This document shows, one piece after another, positions 24,501 to 39,500 of a DNA stretch of 64,000 nucleotides. The position numbers and the translations under genes were made by a program. The stretch is from Anisodus tanguticus (Eukaryota > Streptophyta > Magnoliopsida > Solanales > Solanaceae): positions 8,577,188 to 8,641,187 of the forward strand of contig CM067548.1 in the NCBI GenBank assembly GCA_034509755.1, written 5' to 3'. Below the pieces are notes generated by a model. It did no database searches. It saw only the letters and a list, made by a program, of their open reading frames with translations, and had not been told where the DNA came from. The first letter of the stretch is position 1. Every line of letters starts with the position of its first letter.

Positions 24501-27500
24501 GGGTTGCCACACACATCCTGGCTATTGCACAGGACTTTTGCACAAATTGTATTGCGATTTTGGAACAAAATGTTTACAAGTCATAGGGGATCACCAAGAT
24601 TCTCTAATGGATAGGTGAAGACTTGCATGTCTTGCCACGAGTTCTGTCGATTACCGGGACTCTATTATAGATAGTGACAAACATTGAAATAAATTGTTAA
24701 CACATATGGCGGATAATCATGATTTGCACATAAAATTGAAAGAAATAATTTCCTTGATTATTTTCATTACTTAAATAGGTATATATACAAGATACAAAAT
24801 ATTCCTATTCTATTCCTAAAATCTTATTCTACCATAATTCTAACTCTACAATTATGATAGTGTATATTCCTAATTTAGGTAACAAATACATTACAATATA
24901 CTACACATATATTTTCCTAATATACAATATTCTTACATTGTCTAATCTAATCTTACCAAAACCGAGAGGACCATAATTGGGCAGAATCCGAGATTGATAT
25001 ACACACAATATACAACCTGTATATTGTGTGTATATTGCCTTATTTAACACACCCCCGCAGTCATAGCGGGCGGTCTTCGAACGCTGAGACTGTCCCTAAA
25101 ATCTTCAAAAAGGACCGCGGGTAGACCCTTTGTAAAGATGTCTGCAACTTGATAACGAGATGGGACATGGCATACTCGAACGTGACCCTTAGCCACCTTT
25201 TCACGGACAAAGTGAATGTCCATTTCGATATGCTTAGTGCGTTGGTGTTGAACCGGGTTACCTGAAAGGTAGATGGCACTAATGTTATCGCAATATACCA
25301 AGGTTGCCTTCTGAATGGGACAATGAAGCTCTAAAAGAAAATTACGTAGCCAATATGATTCGGGGAACACATTTGCTACCCCTCGATATTCGGCCTCTGC
25401 ACTTGAGCGTGATAGAGTTGCCTGACGCTTCGCTGACCAGGAGACCAAGTTGTTGCCAAGGAACATACAGTAGCCATACATCGACCGTCTGGTGTCGGGA
25501 CAACCACCCAATCATCATCTGTGTATGAGACCAGTGTGGATGTAGATGAAGGATATAAGTGCAAACCATAATCCAGTGTCCCCTTAATATACCGAATGAT
25601 GCGTTTGATTGCATTCATGTGCTCAACTATGGGATCATGCATGAATAAACACACCTACTGAACAACATACGTAATATCCGGTCTGGTAAAGGTAAGATAC
25701 TGGAGGGCTCCTGCAAGACTGCGATAGCGGGTCGGGTCCTCGTATGGTGCTCCTGCCGCGGCACTAAGCTTGGGTTTTGCATCAACTGGAGTGGAAGTGG
25801 ACTTACAGGATGACATCCCAGCCCTCTCTATGATCTCAGCAACATACTTTCGTTGAGACAAAAACAAACCACCTAAATGACGTTTGACAGCAATCCCCAA
25901 AAAATAACTCAAGGGCCCTAAGTCTTTCATAGCAAACTCAAAACTTAGCATGGCTATGATAAGCTAGCGCAAGGCATCGGAAGAGGCAGTCAAGATGATA
26001 TCATCCACATACAACAGAATGTAGGCCAATGACGAACCACGGCGGTAGATGAACAAGGAATTATCTGACCTGCTATGAGTGAACCCAATAGTCGAAACAA
26101 AGTCAGCAAACCTCGTATACCAGGCCCGTGGAGACTGCTTAAGCCCATATAATGACTTCTTCAACAAACAGACATGATGAGGACGGTTGGGATCCCTGAA
26201 CCCCCAACGACTGATGCATATAGACTGTTTCCTTGAGATCACCATGTAGAAAAGCATTCTTGACATCCAACTGATGAATAGGCCAAGTCTTTGAAAGAGC
26301 CAAGCTAAGCACAGTGCAAATAGTAGCCGGCTTGACGACCGGGCTAAACGTCTCCCCACAATCTATCCCAACCTGCTGAGTCTTACCATCACTTCCAGTC
26401 GCGCCTTATGTCGAGCAAATGACCCATCCGAATTCTCCTTATGAGCAAAAATCCACATAGACCTGATAACATTAATACCAGAAGGACGGGGCACCAACTC
26501 CCACGTCTTATTATCAATAAGAGCATTATATTCATCAGTCATAGAAATCTTCCAATTAGGGTCATTTAAGGCGGACATAGGATTACGGGCAAGGGGGATT
26601 TAGAGACATTGGAATGTAAATTAAAATGTTTTTTAGGTGTAAAAATACCTCGCTGACTACGAGTGGCCGGTCTATGACTCGAGGAAGAATTTTGAGAATT
26701 TGCCGGGCTTAGGACGGACTGGCCAGCAGGCAGTGGGCCTGCTGGCCTAAATTGAGAAATCGGGCGAGACCGGAATAGTTCAGAATTGGGTCGGACCGGC
26801 CCAATCGCCGGAACTGTTTCGATTCTTCGGGAAACGATGACGGAGCAAATGGGTCCGGCGAAAGCGGTGGGCCCGCTAGAGGATTTTGGGTGCGGGATAT
26901 GTCCAAAAAATGATGAGTAATAGACGGAGATATACCATCATCTAAAAAATTATACGAACGAGGCTCGGGAGTATGGACTTTAGTAAATGGAAATTGAGTT
27001 TCATCAAAGATTACATGGCGATTAATGATTTTCTTGGAGGATAAATCAAAATATTTATAACCACGATGATTAGACGGATAACCCAACAACACACACGGAG
27101 TAGACCGGGCCTGAAGTTTGTTAATTGTGGTGGATGGGAATAACGGATAACACAAGCACCCAAAAACCCGAATATGAGAATAAGAAGGGTTCTTATTATA
27201 CAGTATTTGGAGGGGGGAGGAATATGTCAGACCTTTGGAAGGAATTATGTTAAGAAGATATGTGGCCATTTGTAAAGAATGATGCCAAAAATATGGAGGT
27301 ATGGAGGCATGAATTAAGAGAGTTCGGACAATGTTATTTATGGAACGAATTTTGCTTTCGGCCTTCCCATTTTGTGAAGATGTATGAGGACACAAAAACT
27401 GAAAATTGATTCCATTATTAGCAAAGAATTTCCGAAACTCTCTATTGTCATACTCTTTCCCATTATCACATTGAATATTTTTTATTTCTCTTTCGAATTG

Positions 27501-30500
27501 GGTACGAATGAACGCTCTAAATTTGATGAAGACGGAAAACACTTGTGATTTATTCGCAATTGGAAACGTCCACAAAAATTTAGAATAGTCATCTAAAAAG
27601 AGAACATAATATCGATGACCCAATGAACTAAGAACATGAGACGTCCATAGGTAGCTATGAATAATATCAAATGTCATTGAAGTATGAGAATTGGAGTCTA
27701 CAAATGGCAACTTAAAAATTTTTCCTAATGAACAAGATTGACAAAGTGGAGTACGACTCGTACCCTTACAAGAAATAAAGCTATTTTTATCTAAAACTGA
27801 TAAAATAGAAGAGCCCGGATGACCAAGGCGAGCATGCCACAAGGACTGAGAAATGGATGCAAAGGCTGACGGCAAGGCTTGACTCGATGGACTGAAATCG
27901 GGCATGATAGGATAAAGACCCCCTACTATCACACCTCATGAGATGACTCCCCGTCTTGAAATCCTTCACAGAGAAACCAAAAGAATCAAATTCAATAGAA
28001 ACGGAATTGTCAGTGGTGAACTTTCGGACAGACACTAAATTTTTAATCAATTTGGGGGCATGTAAAGTATTTTTCAAGATAAGGGGTGGATTGGGGGGAG
28101 ACAACGTTTTCTGACGATACCCTAGAATTGGAATAGAATTGCCATTACCAATAATTATCCCCCGAGGGGTGCTCAAATTGGAATAAGATGAGAGAGTACC
28201 TGAATCGGAAGTCATGTGAGTAGTGGCACCGGTGTCCATATACCAATTTGGGTCCGGTTGAGTTAACCCCAATGTGTGCATGCGGTCTCGATATCGGTCT
28301 GAGTGGGGCCTGCTGCATGATGGGCTTGCGGAGGTCGGGGCCCAAGTATTCCCGGATGTGACTGAAATGGGTCGTAGCCGCCGGAACCGGCACCGCCGGG
28401 CCACCGCCTGGTTGCCGGGCTCGAATTGTTGGTGCCCCACTGGCCGCCGGAATTCGCCGGGGCGTAGGGCCGCCGGCCCACGCCCATCGCCCCATCCCCA
28501 CTGCCATGGGACCAGGGGGCGGTGGGCTACTATTCACTGGACGGGGCCCACTGCCTACTTGCTGACCACCGGAACCGCTACCGGAACCGCCACGTTTGCC
28601 CCCACAATTTTTGTTATTATTTTTGCGATTATTTTTGCCGCCACCATGGGTACGGTTTTGGCCTGAATTCTCAACAAAACCTGAAGAACTTGGGGAGGAC
28701 GCCATCATGACGACGGGCTTGCTCCGGTAGCCGCTTTTTTAGCCAAACCGGCTTCTTCCAAAGTAAGCATGGAGCGGGCTTGATAAAAGTCGGGAAGAGG
28801 GTTGTTTTGACGAAGAAGAGTTCCAATGCCATTATAGGCCTCCGAAAGGCCGGCAACCAATTGTAGAACCAGTCGATTATTTGTTATAGGTGCGCCAACA
28901 TTACGGAGTTGATCCGCCAATTCCTTGAGTTTCTTGCAATATGCAGAAACGTTTGGAAATTCGTCCATTCGAACTAGAGAGAATTCCTGCTCGAGTGTGA
29001 CGACACGTGAATGTTGGTTATCTTGGAATATGTCACGCAATCTATTCCAGGCAGCCATAGCCGTGGTATCCGGCTCAATAATCTTCTGTAGAAGGTCAAC
29101 CGAAATAGTGGAGTAGATCCACTAGAGAACGGTAGCATCCAGAGTAATCCATAACTGAGGATCCTCCGCGGGAAGAGGTGTAGCGGGAGGAATGATATGA
29201 TGGATAACTTGATGTGAGATAGCGTGTATTTTAAACAGTTCTGCCCACGTCGCATATTGGACGTTTTCCATTTCAAGTACAATAGGGATACTGTTCTTGA
29301 CGTTAGAAACCATAAGGGCATGATGATAATTGTTCTTAGACATATTGAAAGAACAAAGAAGGAGGGGAAATTTAAGAGAGGTTTTTGAGAGCGGAAGACG
29401 AATTTTGGAAGAGAAACCCAAGGGGGGGTTGTCTCGGTCGAAAGAGAGGACAAAAGTTGGGAGAGAAAAACTTTTGTTTAGACCTAGTCTCTTGATACCA
29501 TGAAAGAAATAATCCCCTTGATTATTTTCATTACTTGAATAGGTATATATACAAGATACAAAATATTCATATTCTATTCCTAAAATCTTATTTTACCATA
29601 ATTCTAACTCTACAATTATGGTAGTGTATATTCCTAATTTAGGTAACAAATACATTACAATATACTACACATATATTTTCCTAATATACAATATTCTTAC
29701 ATTGTCTAATCTAATCTTACAAAACCGAGAGGACCATAATTGGGCAGAATCCGAGATTGATATACACACAATATACACCTGTATATTGTATGTATATTGC
29801 CTTATTTAACAAAAATTACCAACATAATTTTTCTTCAAACTTGATCCAAATGAATTTCAAATGACTCCAAAATTTAGTATAAAGCCTTTTAATACCAATC
29901 TAAACAATTCTTAATGTTAGATTTCAACTCAAACTTTTAAAATTCAATAGGCACTTTTTGTTTTCTTCAACAACTTTTTCCAAATTTTAAGAGTCAACAA
30001 ACCTCAACAACGATCTTTTTCAATTTTCAATTCTAGTTGTGTGCACATAATGTATTACAAGACTGAAGGAGAAATAGGAAGGAAATAGAGATGATGTCGG
30101 AAAGTATTATTGGATCGAGTTCACTCATAAAGGGGTGCTAGATGATCTATGAGCTCATTAAATATTCTTCCGACTTAAATTCTAGAGCTAGTCTATATAA
30201 AAATTATTATGGATGTTTAGGAAAGGTTAATTAATCCATCATAGAGATGACTAGTGTTTACATATAAAAATCTATCTCTGCATCAGAAGGGACATCTAGG
30301 TCGGGGAAACATAGATAATTCATCTGCTACGTGCGGATTTCCGATGATCGGTGATACAAGTTGTGATTTCTACAAAACGCTTCTGCTATGGAAAACTCTG
30401 TAAATCTCCTAAATTAGTATTTTATCATTCAATTACTACAAAAGATGAAGAAGTAGAAAAAGAAGAAGCAGGAGAAGGAAAAGTCTAGTGGCCGTGTAGA

Positions 30501-33500
30501 GCCACTTTTGCAACAAAAAAAATTGAGGACAAAATTTAAATTACCATGCCTTAAAAGGAATCGGTGTAAAATTATACACACAAACATATACCCTTTTTAA
30601 TGTGGTATTTTATGAATGGTCACTCAATTTTTAAATTATTACACTGAATGATTAAATTTATTTGTAACATAAAAATCACTCAATTTTGTTCAAATATCAC
30701 AAAAAATCACTGAACTATTATTTTGTAACAAAAAATAATTCAACTTTACTTAAATATCACATCAAATTAAAATTATAGTGGGAAATGAAATCTCCATTCT
30801 ATGTGAAATCTCTATGGGGTTAAAACGATATTATTGTCGGTCCCTCCCCTCATTTCACCCTTCCTATATACAGTAAAACCTCTATAAATTAATAATCTTG
30901 GGACCATGAAATTTTATTAATTTAGAGAGATATTAATATATCGATAAATTAATATTTTATTAATTAAAAGAGAGACTTTTTAAATTCAGCAAATTTAGTA
31001 CATATGTATTGAAAATAAATGAATTCATAAATGTTTCATTGATTATATTCATGCATCAACCAATTCTTTGTAACTAATTAAATATATTCATGTATAATAT
31101 CAATTCATTGTATACAATTAACTATTATATTCATGGACGCATGTATCAATTCATTGGAATTACTTAAATAATGTATACATGTTTACATTAATTCGTTGCA
31201 CTTAAATAACTATTATAGCCAATTAAATATATTCATGCATGATGAATGAAACATATACTATATAAATCTCAATATGGAAATAAAATAATTCATAACACCC
31301 AACCATGTCTTCTCATCTAAAAGGCATCGCAAAATCATCCATGAATGATCAAATGCGTAAAGCATTATGTGAGTATAAGAGAGACCATCCCACATGCACT
31401 CAAAAAGATTTACAAGAGTGGGTTGATGAAAAATATCGTTTGAAAGTTAGTCAAGGTACAATATCAAACACTCTCAAGAGATCATCGGAGTACCTTTCGG
31501 CCCAACCAACTTTGAGAAGGGTGGGGATATTAAGCGACACAAATCGGCGAAATATCCAGATATGGAGAAGGTTCTTTATGAATGGTTTCTTCAGTACCAA
31601 GATCGAGTCAACATGACCGGAGAGCTTATTTTGAAGAAAGCAAAGGATATAATGAAGCTTTTGCATCCTCAACACCCTCATGAACATCAATTTTCTCAAG
31701 GTTGGCTTGAAAAATTCAAGGTAAGACATGGTATTAAATCATTCCGTCGCTTTGGAGAAAGTGGTTCGGTTGACATGCAGGACATGGAAATGAAACTGGA
31801 GGCTATAAGGGAGAAAATAAACCAATTTCCCATGAAAGATGTTTTTAATTTGGATGAAACAGGTCTGTTTTACAGGTTACAAGCTGATCACTCTCTTGCA
31901 ACCAAGCAACTTGAGGGAAGAAAGCAAGACAAAGAGAGGCTTACAATTGTTATTTGTTGCAACGAGGATGGTTCGGAAAAAATTCCTTTATGGATTATTG
32001 GAAAATATGCAAAGCCACGTTGCTTCAAAAATATCAACATGAGCAGCATCAATTGTCATTATCGTGTCAACAAGAGGGCATGGATGACTAGTGTGCTTTT
32101 TGATGAATATGTTCGCTGGTTTGATCACAAAATGAATGGCAGAAGAATCTTGTTGATGGTTGACAATTGTCCAGCCCATCCAAAAAATATTGAAGGGTTA
32201 CGGAATGTTGAGTTATTTTTTTTGCCACCTAACATGACATCAAAGATTCAACCATGTGATGTAGGAATAATTAGAGCTTTCAAGATGCACTATCGTAGGA
32301 GATTCTACAAAAATCTACTGGAAGGTCATAAGTTGGAGCTACCTAATTCTGAAAAGATTAATGTTTTAGATGCCATCAATTTTACAGTCTCCGCTTGGAC
32401 AACCAATGTTTCTCAAGTGTCAATAGCAAATTGCTTTCGGCACTGCAAAATCCGTTCAAATGAAGAAATCTCAAGTGAGACAAACTTTGAAGAAAGCCTA
32501 CATAAGCTTGAGAATATGGTCAAGGATGTTGGTTATCGCAATGAAATGGACGTCAACAAATTGGTGGACTATCCGGGTGAAAATGATGAATGTTCAATGG
32601 TTCAAAGTTTAGAGGAAATTGTTCTTGATATTATTGAGGATCCTACTAATGATGAAGTGAAGATGATTCAATACCGTTGGAACCAAAGTCCACGAGAAAG
32701 GAGGCTTTGAGCGCGACAACAACTCTTCAAAAAATTTTGTTGCAGCTAGAGAACTCGACACCGGAACTCTTGGCTGCAATTTAAAAAGTTAGGGATGAAA
32801 TCCAATTAGATTTAAATTTTAAGAAAAATCAAGTAACAATAGATTCATATTTTAGCAAATTACCATAATATTTATAATTGTAATATTTATGAATTATTAA
32901 TTTAGAGTTTTAATGGGACCTAATATTTATAAAGGGATTTTCCGAAAAATTATTATCTTATTATCTTATCGAATTTGATGATTTTTTACAAAGGCCCAAG
33001 TCGGGAACCGGAAGATTTTATTATTTTAGAGAGTTTATTAATTTATAGAGTATTAATTTATAGAGGTTTTACTGTATTGGGATAGCTTCCTTTAGGATTT
33101 GCCTTCCCTTTATACAAACATTTATATTCGGCACAAAATAATTATGAGAGGCTATATTATTATAAGATTTTTCCTCTTGACCAAATCTATTAACTTCTCC
33201 GCCATTTCTGTAATTATTACATGTAATCCACGCAGGTGTAAAATCTATTTTTTGAAAAATAATTAAATGCCTAATCTATCTAATGTAAAATCTATTTTTA
33301 ATTAAGGGTTAAAAAGTTGATCAACATTTTGAAAAGGGACGTGTTGCTTCTAATAGAATATACTCCATATATAAATATTTAAATAAATATTCACTCAGTA
33401 TCAATTTATGTGAAAGAATTTAGAGTATGAAGGTTCAAAGATTTTATATTGACTATGAATTCGGGTAGATTCTTTATATATCTTCAACACAAAATTATAT

Positions 33501-36500
33501 ATTTAAAAATTACACAACAAGTATTACAAGTCAATATAGCTAATGATTTAAAAATATTTTAAAAAGTATTAGAAAATTATAGTCAAGGACAAAATATTTG
33601 ACTCCTCAAAATAGTAACACCTCTTTGGAAGGAAAAAAAGCATGTCAAATAAGGTCCTCACTCAGCTCTCAGGCTGTTTGGGAATAGCTCGTAGGCGAAA
33701 GAGACCTTCCTTTGCTCTTGTCGGCGGTGTGCCCGTGTGTTTCACATAAGATGGATGGAACTAAGGGAGTATATAAAGTATCTTTGTGTATATAAATAAG
33801 TTGTCCTAAGTCGTAGATATTTGATTAATTGTCCTGCTGAATAGCCGTATTTTGCACGCAGGTTCATTAATCCTGTAATATTTGGAGATTACCCTGAAAT
33901 AATGAAAAAGAATGCTGGTACGAGAATTCCACTCTTCACAAGACATGAGTCTAAGCTAGTGAAGGGTTCAGTTGATTTTATAGGCATAAATCATTATTTC
34001 CCAGCGCGAGTAAAAGACAAATCAGACAGCCTCTTTAGTGGATACAGGGATTTCAACGGTGATATGGCTGCACAAGTCATGTGTATGTATAGAATATATA
34101 TGTCAATGTTATACTTTCCGACTTTACAATATTTGTGTACTTAGAATAATGATTTTTTTTTTTCTTTGGAATTGCTACAGATGAAATAGGGCACAAACTT
34201 TCAACTCCGGTGAGACTTAGCAACATGATTTTTTTGTACTGCTTCACAGTTGGCTATTTTTATACTAACTTTGTCTTGTTTTAGTATGAGGTGAGGCCAT
34301 GGGATCTCTATGCAGTTTTGGAGCAATTGAAGCAAAGTTATGGCAACCCTCCTTTATTTGTTCACGAAAATGGTATCCCTTTATCTCTTCTATACATGTT
34401 CAGTGAAACTACATGAATGTTGACAGTTTTTTGTTTTTTCAATTCCAATAACTAGCTATTGGTCAAAATTCAAAAACTTGACTTCTTTGACATTTTATAG
34501 TTCATCAAATATTACCAGATCACCATTCCTTATGAAACTCTTGTAACCAATCATCCTTAAATATACTAGCTAATTCAAACTCTTGAAATGGCTAGCTAGC
34601 AATTAGAATTTTTTTCTCTTTTGCAGGACAAAGATTACCACGTAATCAAACGCTAATTGACACAGTGAGAATAGATTATGTTCGTGCTTACATTGGCAGC
34701 GTTCTTCGTGCATTGAGGTGAGACCCCACGCATTCCCATATATGATTAGTACGCCTTCCGTTTAAAAATATTTTTCTGGTTTTTACTTGACACAAAATTT
34801 AAGAAAGTAGAGAAAACTTTTGAATTTTGTGGTGTTACATTAAAGATGTGTTGAATGTACAAAAATGTTCTTTAATCTTGTGGTCTTAAACATGTCGTGT
34901 GAAAAGTTGAAATGAAAGAGTTGACTGAAAGAAATAATCCCCTTGATTATTTTCATTAATTGAAAATGTATATATACAAGATACAAAATAGGAGAATTCT
35001 ATTCCTAAAACCTTATTCTACCATAATTCTAACTATACAATTATGGTAAGTGTATAAAACTAATTAAGGTAACCTTTACACTACAATATACTACAAATAT
35101 ATAAACCATATATACAAGATTGCAACCTGCCAATCTGCCCGTGATGCGCTTCCAAGATGGGCCACTGGACTGCCGAGCTCGGCCACTGCTTCTGTATTCC
35201 CGTGATATACACTTCTGTATATCACGGGTATATTATCTTGTTTAACACACCCCCGCAGTCATAGCGGGCGGTCTTCGAACGCTGAGAATGTCCCTAAAAT
35301 CATCAAAAAGGACCGAGGGAAGACCCTTTGTAAATATGTCTGCAATCTAATATCTCGACGGGACGTGACAGACGCGTACCTGACCGCGGGCAACCTTTTC
35401 ACGGACAAAGTGAATGTCCATCTCGATATGTTTATTGTGTTGGTGCTGAACCGAATTACCAGAAAGGTAAATGGAACTAATATTATCGCAATACACCAAG
35501 GTTGCCTTTTGAATAGGACAATGAAGCTCTAAAAGCAAATTACATAACCAACATGATTCTGAGACCACATTGGCTACCCCTCGATATTCAGCCTCGGCAC
35601 TTGAGCGGTATAGGGTAGCCTGACGCTTCGCAGACCAGGAGACCAAGTTGTTGCCAAGGAACATACAATAGCTAGACGTAGACCGTTTGGTGTCTGGACA
35701 ACCACCCCAATCAGCATCTGTGTATGCGACAAGTGTGGATGTAGATGAAGGATACAAATGCAACCCATAGTCCAGTGTACCCTGAATATACCGAATGATG
35801 CGTTTGATTGCATTCATGTGCTCAACTCTGGGATCATGCATGAATAAACACACTTGTTAAACAACATATGTAATATCCGGTCTGATAAATGTAAGATACT
35901 GAAGGGCCCCTGCAAGATTGCGATAGCTGGTCGGATCCTCGTAAGAGACGCCGGCTGCGGCACCAAGCTTGGGCTTAGCATCAACTGGAGGGGAAGTGGA
36001 CTTACAGGAGGACATCCCGGCTCTCTCGATGATCTCAGTTGCATACTTTCGTTGAGACAAAAACAATCCATCTGAATGACGTTTGACGGCAATCCCCAAA
36101 AAATAACTCAAGGCACCTAAGTCTTTCATAGCAAACTCAAAGCTGAGCATGGTCATGATAGACTAGCGTAAGGCATCGGAAGAAGCAGTAAAAATGATAT
36201 CATCCAAATATAACAGAATGTAGGGCAAGGATGAACCACGACGGTAGATGAAGAAGGAATTATCTGACCTACTGTGAGTGAATCCAATAGTCGAAACATA
36301 GTTAGTAAACCTTGTATACCATGCCCGTGGAGACTGCTTAAGCCCATATAAGGACTTATTCAACAAACAGACATGATGAGGACGGTTAGGATCCCTGAAC
36401 CCCAATGGCTGATGCATAAATATTGTTTCCTTGAGATCACCATGTAGGAAAGTATTCTTGACATCCAACTAATGAATAGACCATGCCTTCAAAAGAGCCA

Positions 36501-39500
36501 AGCTAAGCACAGTGCGAATGGTAGCCGGCTTGACCACCGGACTAAACGTCTCCCCATAATCTATCCCAACCTGTTGAGTCTTACCATCACCCACAAGCCA
36601 CGCCTTATGTCGAGCAAAGGACCCATCAGAATTCTCCTTATAAGCAAAAATCCACATAAACCTGATAACATTAATACCAGAAGGATGGGGCACCAACTCC
36701 CACGTCTTATTATCAATAAGAGCATTATATTCATTAGTCATTGCAATTTTCCAATTCGGGTCGTTTAAGGCAGACACGGGATTACGGGGTAAGGGGGATT
36801 TAGAGACATCAGAATGTAAATTAAATTGTCTTTTTGGTGTAAAAATACACCGCTGACTCCGAGTGACCGGTCTATGACTCGAGGAAGTGTGGGGTGGATT
36901 TTGGGAATTTCTTTGGGCTCGGGACGACGCGATCGGCGGGCGGTGGGCTGCTCGGCCCAATTTTGGAAACGACCACGGCGTCGGAAACAAGAATCGGAAC
37001 CGGACCGGTTCCGGTGTTGGGCTGGACCTGGCCCAATCACTAAAGCGGCTAGTGAGAAGGCGCGCGGGCGATCGAGACGGGCCAGTGGGACCAGCGGGCA
37101 GTGGGCCCACTAGAGAATTTTGGGTGCGGAAGATGTCCAAAAAATGCCGAATAATATACGGGGATGTTTGGTCATCCAAAAAATTATACGAACTAGGCTC
37201 GGGAGTATGAACTTTCGTAAAAGTAAATTGGGTTTCATAAAAAATGACATGGCGATTAATTATGATTTTCTTGGAGGATAAATCAAAGCATTTGTAACCA
37301 CGATGATTAGACGGATAACCCAAAAACACACACGGAGTGGACCGAGCTTGAAGTTTGTTAATTGTGGTGGATGAGAATAACGGATAACACAAGCACCCAA
37401 AAACCCTAAGATGAGAATAAGAAGGGTTCTTATTATATAAAATTTGGATGGTGGAAGAATATGTCAGACCTTTGGACGGAATTATGTTTAGCAAATATGT
37501 GGCCATTTGTCGAGCATGATGCCAAAAATATGGGGGTATGGAAGCATGAATTAAGAGAGTGCGGATAATGTTATTTATGGAACGAATTTTGCATTCGGCT
37601 TTCCCATTTTGCGAAGATGTATGAGGACAAGAAAAATGAAAATTGATCCCATTATTAGCACAGAACTCCCGAAACACCCTATTGTCATACTTTTTCCCAT
37701 TATCACATTGAATATTTTTTATTTTGTCTTTCAAATTGAGTACGAATGAATGCTCTAAATTTTATGAAGACTAAAAACACTTGAGATTTATTAGCAATTG
37801 GAAACGTCCACAAAAAATTAGAATAATCATCTAAAATGAGAACATAATATCGATGACCCAACGAACTGAGAATAGGAGATGTCCATAGGTCGCTATGAAT
37901 AATATCAAATGACATTGAAGTATGAGAATTTGAGTCTACAAATGGCAGATTAACATTTTTTCCTAACGAACAAGATTAACAAATTGGAGTACGACTCATA
38001 CCCTTACAAGAAATAAAACTATTTTTATCTAAAACTGATAAAATAGAGGATCCCGAATGACCAAGGCGAGCATGCCACATGGAAGGAGAAATGGCTGCAA
38101 AGGCCGATGGCAAAGCTTGACTTGATAGATTGAAACCGGATGTGATAGGATAAAGATCCCCCCTACTATCACACCTCATGAGATGACTCCCCGTCTTGAA
38201 ATCCTTCACAGAAAAACCAAAAGGATCAAATTCAACAGAAATAGAATTGTCAGTGGTGAACTTTCAGACAGACACTAAGTTTTTAATCAATTTGGGGGCA
38301 TGTAAAGTATTTTTCAAGATAAGGGGTGGATTGGGGGGAGATAACATTTTCTGACCATAACCCTGAATTGGAATAGAGTTGCTATTACCAACAATTATAC
38401 CCCGAGGGTTGCTCAAATTGGAATAAGATGAGAGAGTACCTGAATCGAAAGTCATGTGGGTAGTGGCACCGGTGTCTATATACCAATTTGGGTCCGGTTG
38501 AGTCAAACCCAATGTGTGCATCGCGGCCTCGATATCGGTCTGAGTTGGGCCTGCTGCGTGGTGAGCTTGCGGAGGTCGGGGCCCAAGTATTCCAGGACGG
38601 GGCTGAATTGAGCCATAGGTGCTGGAACTGGCGTTACTGGGCCAGTGGCCAATGGGCCGTGAGTACTGATTGTTGGGCATGAAAGGTTGGCCAGCCCACT
38701 GGCTGCCGGGAGCTGCTAGAAAGTAGGGGCTACTGGCCCACCGCCCACTGCCCCAGCCCCACTGCTGGGACCAGGGATGGTGTGCCACTGTTCACTGGAC
38801 GGGGCCCACTGCCTGCTTGCTGACCACCGGAACCACCACCGGAACCGTCGCGTTTGCCCTCGCGATTTTTGTTATTATTCTTACGATTATTTTTGCCGCC
38901 ACCATAAGTATGGTTTTGGCCCGAAATATCAACAAAAACCGAAGATTTGTGGAGGACGTCATTAGGACGACGGGCTTGCTCCGGTAGCCGCTTTTTAGCC
39001 AAATCGGCTTCTTCCAAAGTAAGCATGAAGCGGGCTTGATAAAAAGCGAGAAGTGGGTTGCTTTGACGAAGGAGAGTCCCAACGCCATTATAGGCCTCAG
39101 AAAGACCGACAACTAGTTGTAGAACCAGATGATTATTTGTCACAGGTGCGCCAACGTTACGTAGTTGGTCCGCCAACTCCTTGAGTTTCTTGCAATATGC
39201 AGAGACGTTTAGAAATTCTTCCATTCGAACTAAAGAGAATTCTTGCTCGAGTGTGACAACACGCGAATGTTGGTTATCTTGGAATATGTCATGCAATCTA
39301 TTCCAGGTAGTCATAGCCGTGGTATCCGGCTTAATAATCGTCTGTAAGAGGTCAACCGAAATAGTGGAATAAATCCACTAGAGAACGGTAGCATCAAGGA
39401 TAATCCATAACTGAGGATCCTCCGCGGGAAGAGGTATAGCGGGAGGAATTATGTGATGGATAACATGATGGGAGATAACGTGAATTTTAAACAATTCTGC

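Larger units (their letters stand above)
24737..29811 (-). mobile_element. Ty1-copia copy C (minus, full-length, youngest by LTRs)
   Basis: 5075 bp with a perfect target duplication AAAAT (24732-24736, 29812-29816), PBS TGGTATCAAGAG on the minus strand beside 29500, and polypurine GCGGGGGTG beside 25050. Its two LTRs differ by about seven substitutions and two single-base gaps over 311 bp by my reading, the closest pair in the window. It lies antisense in a GH1 intron. Confidence 0.93.
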
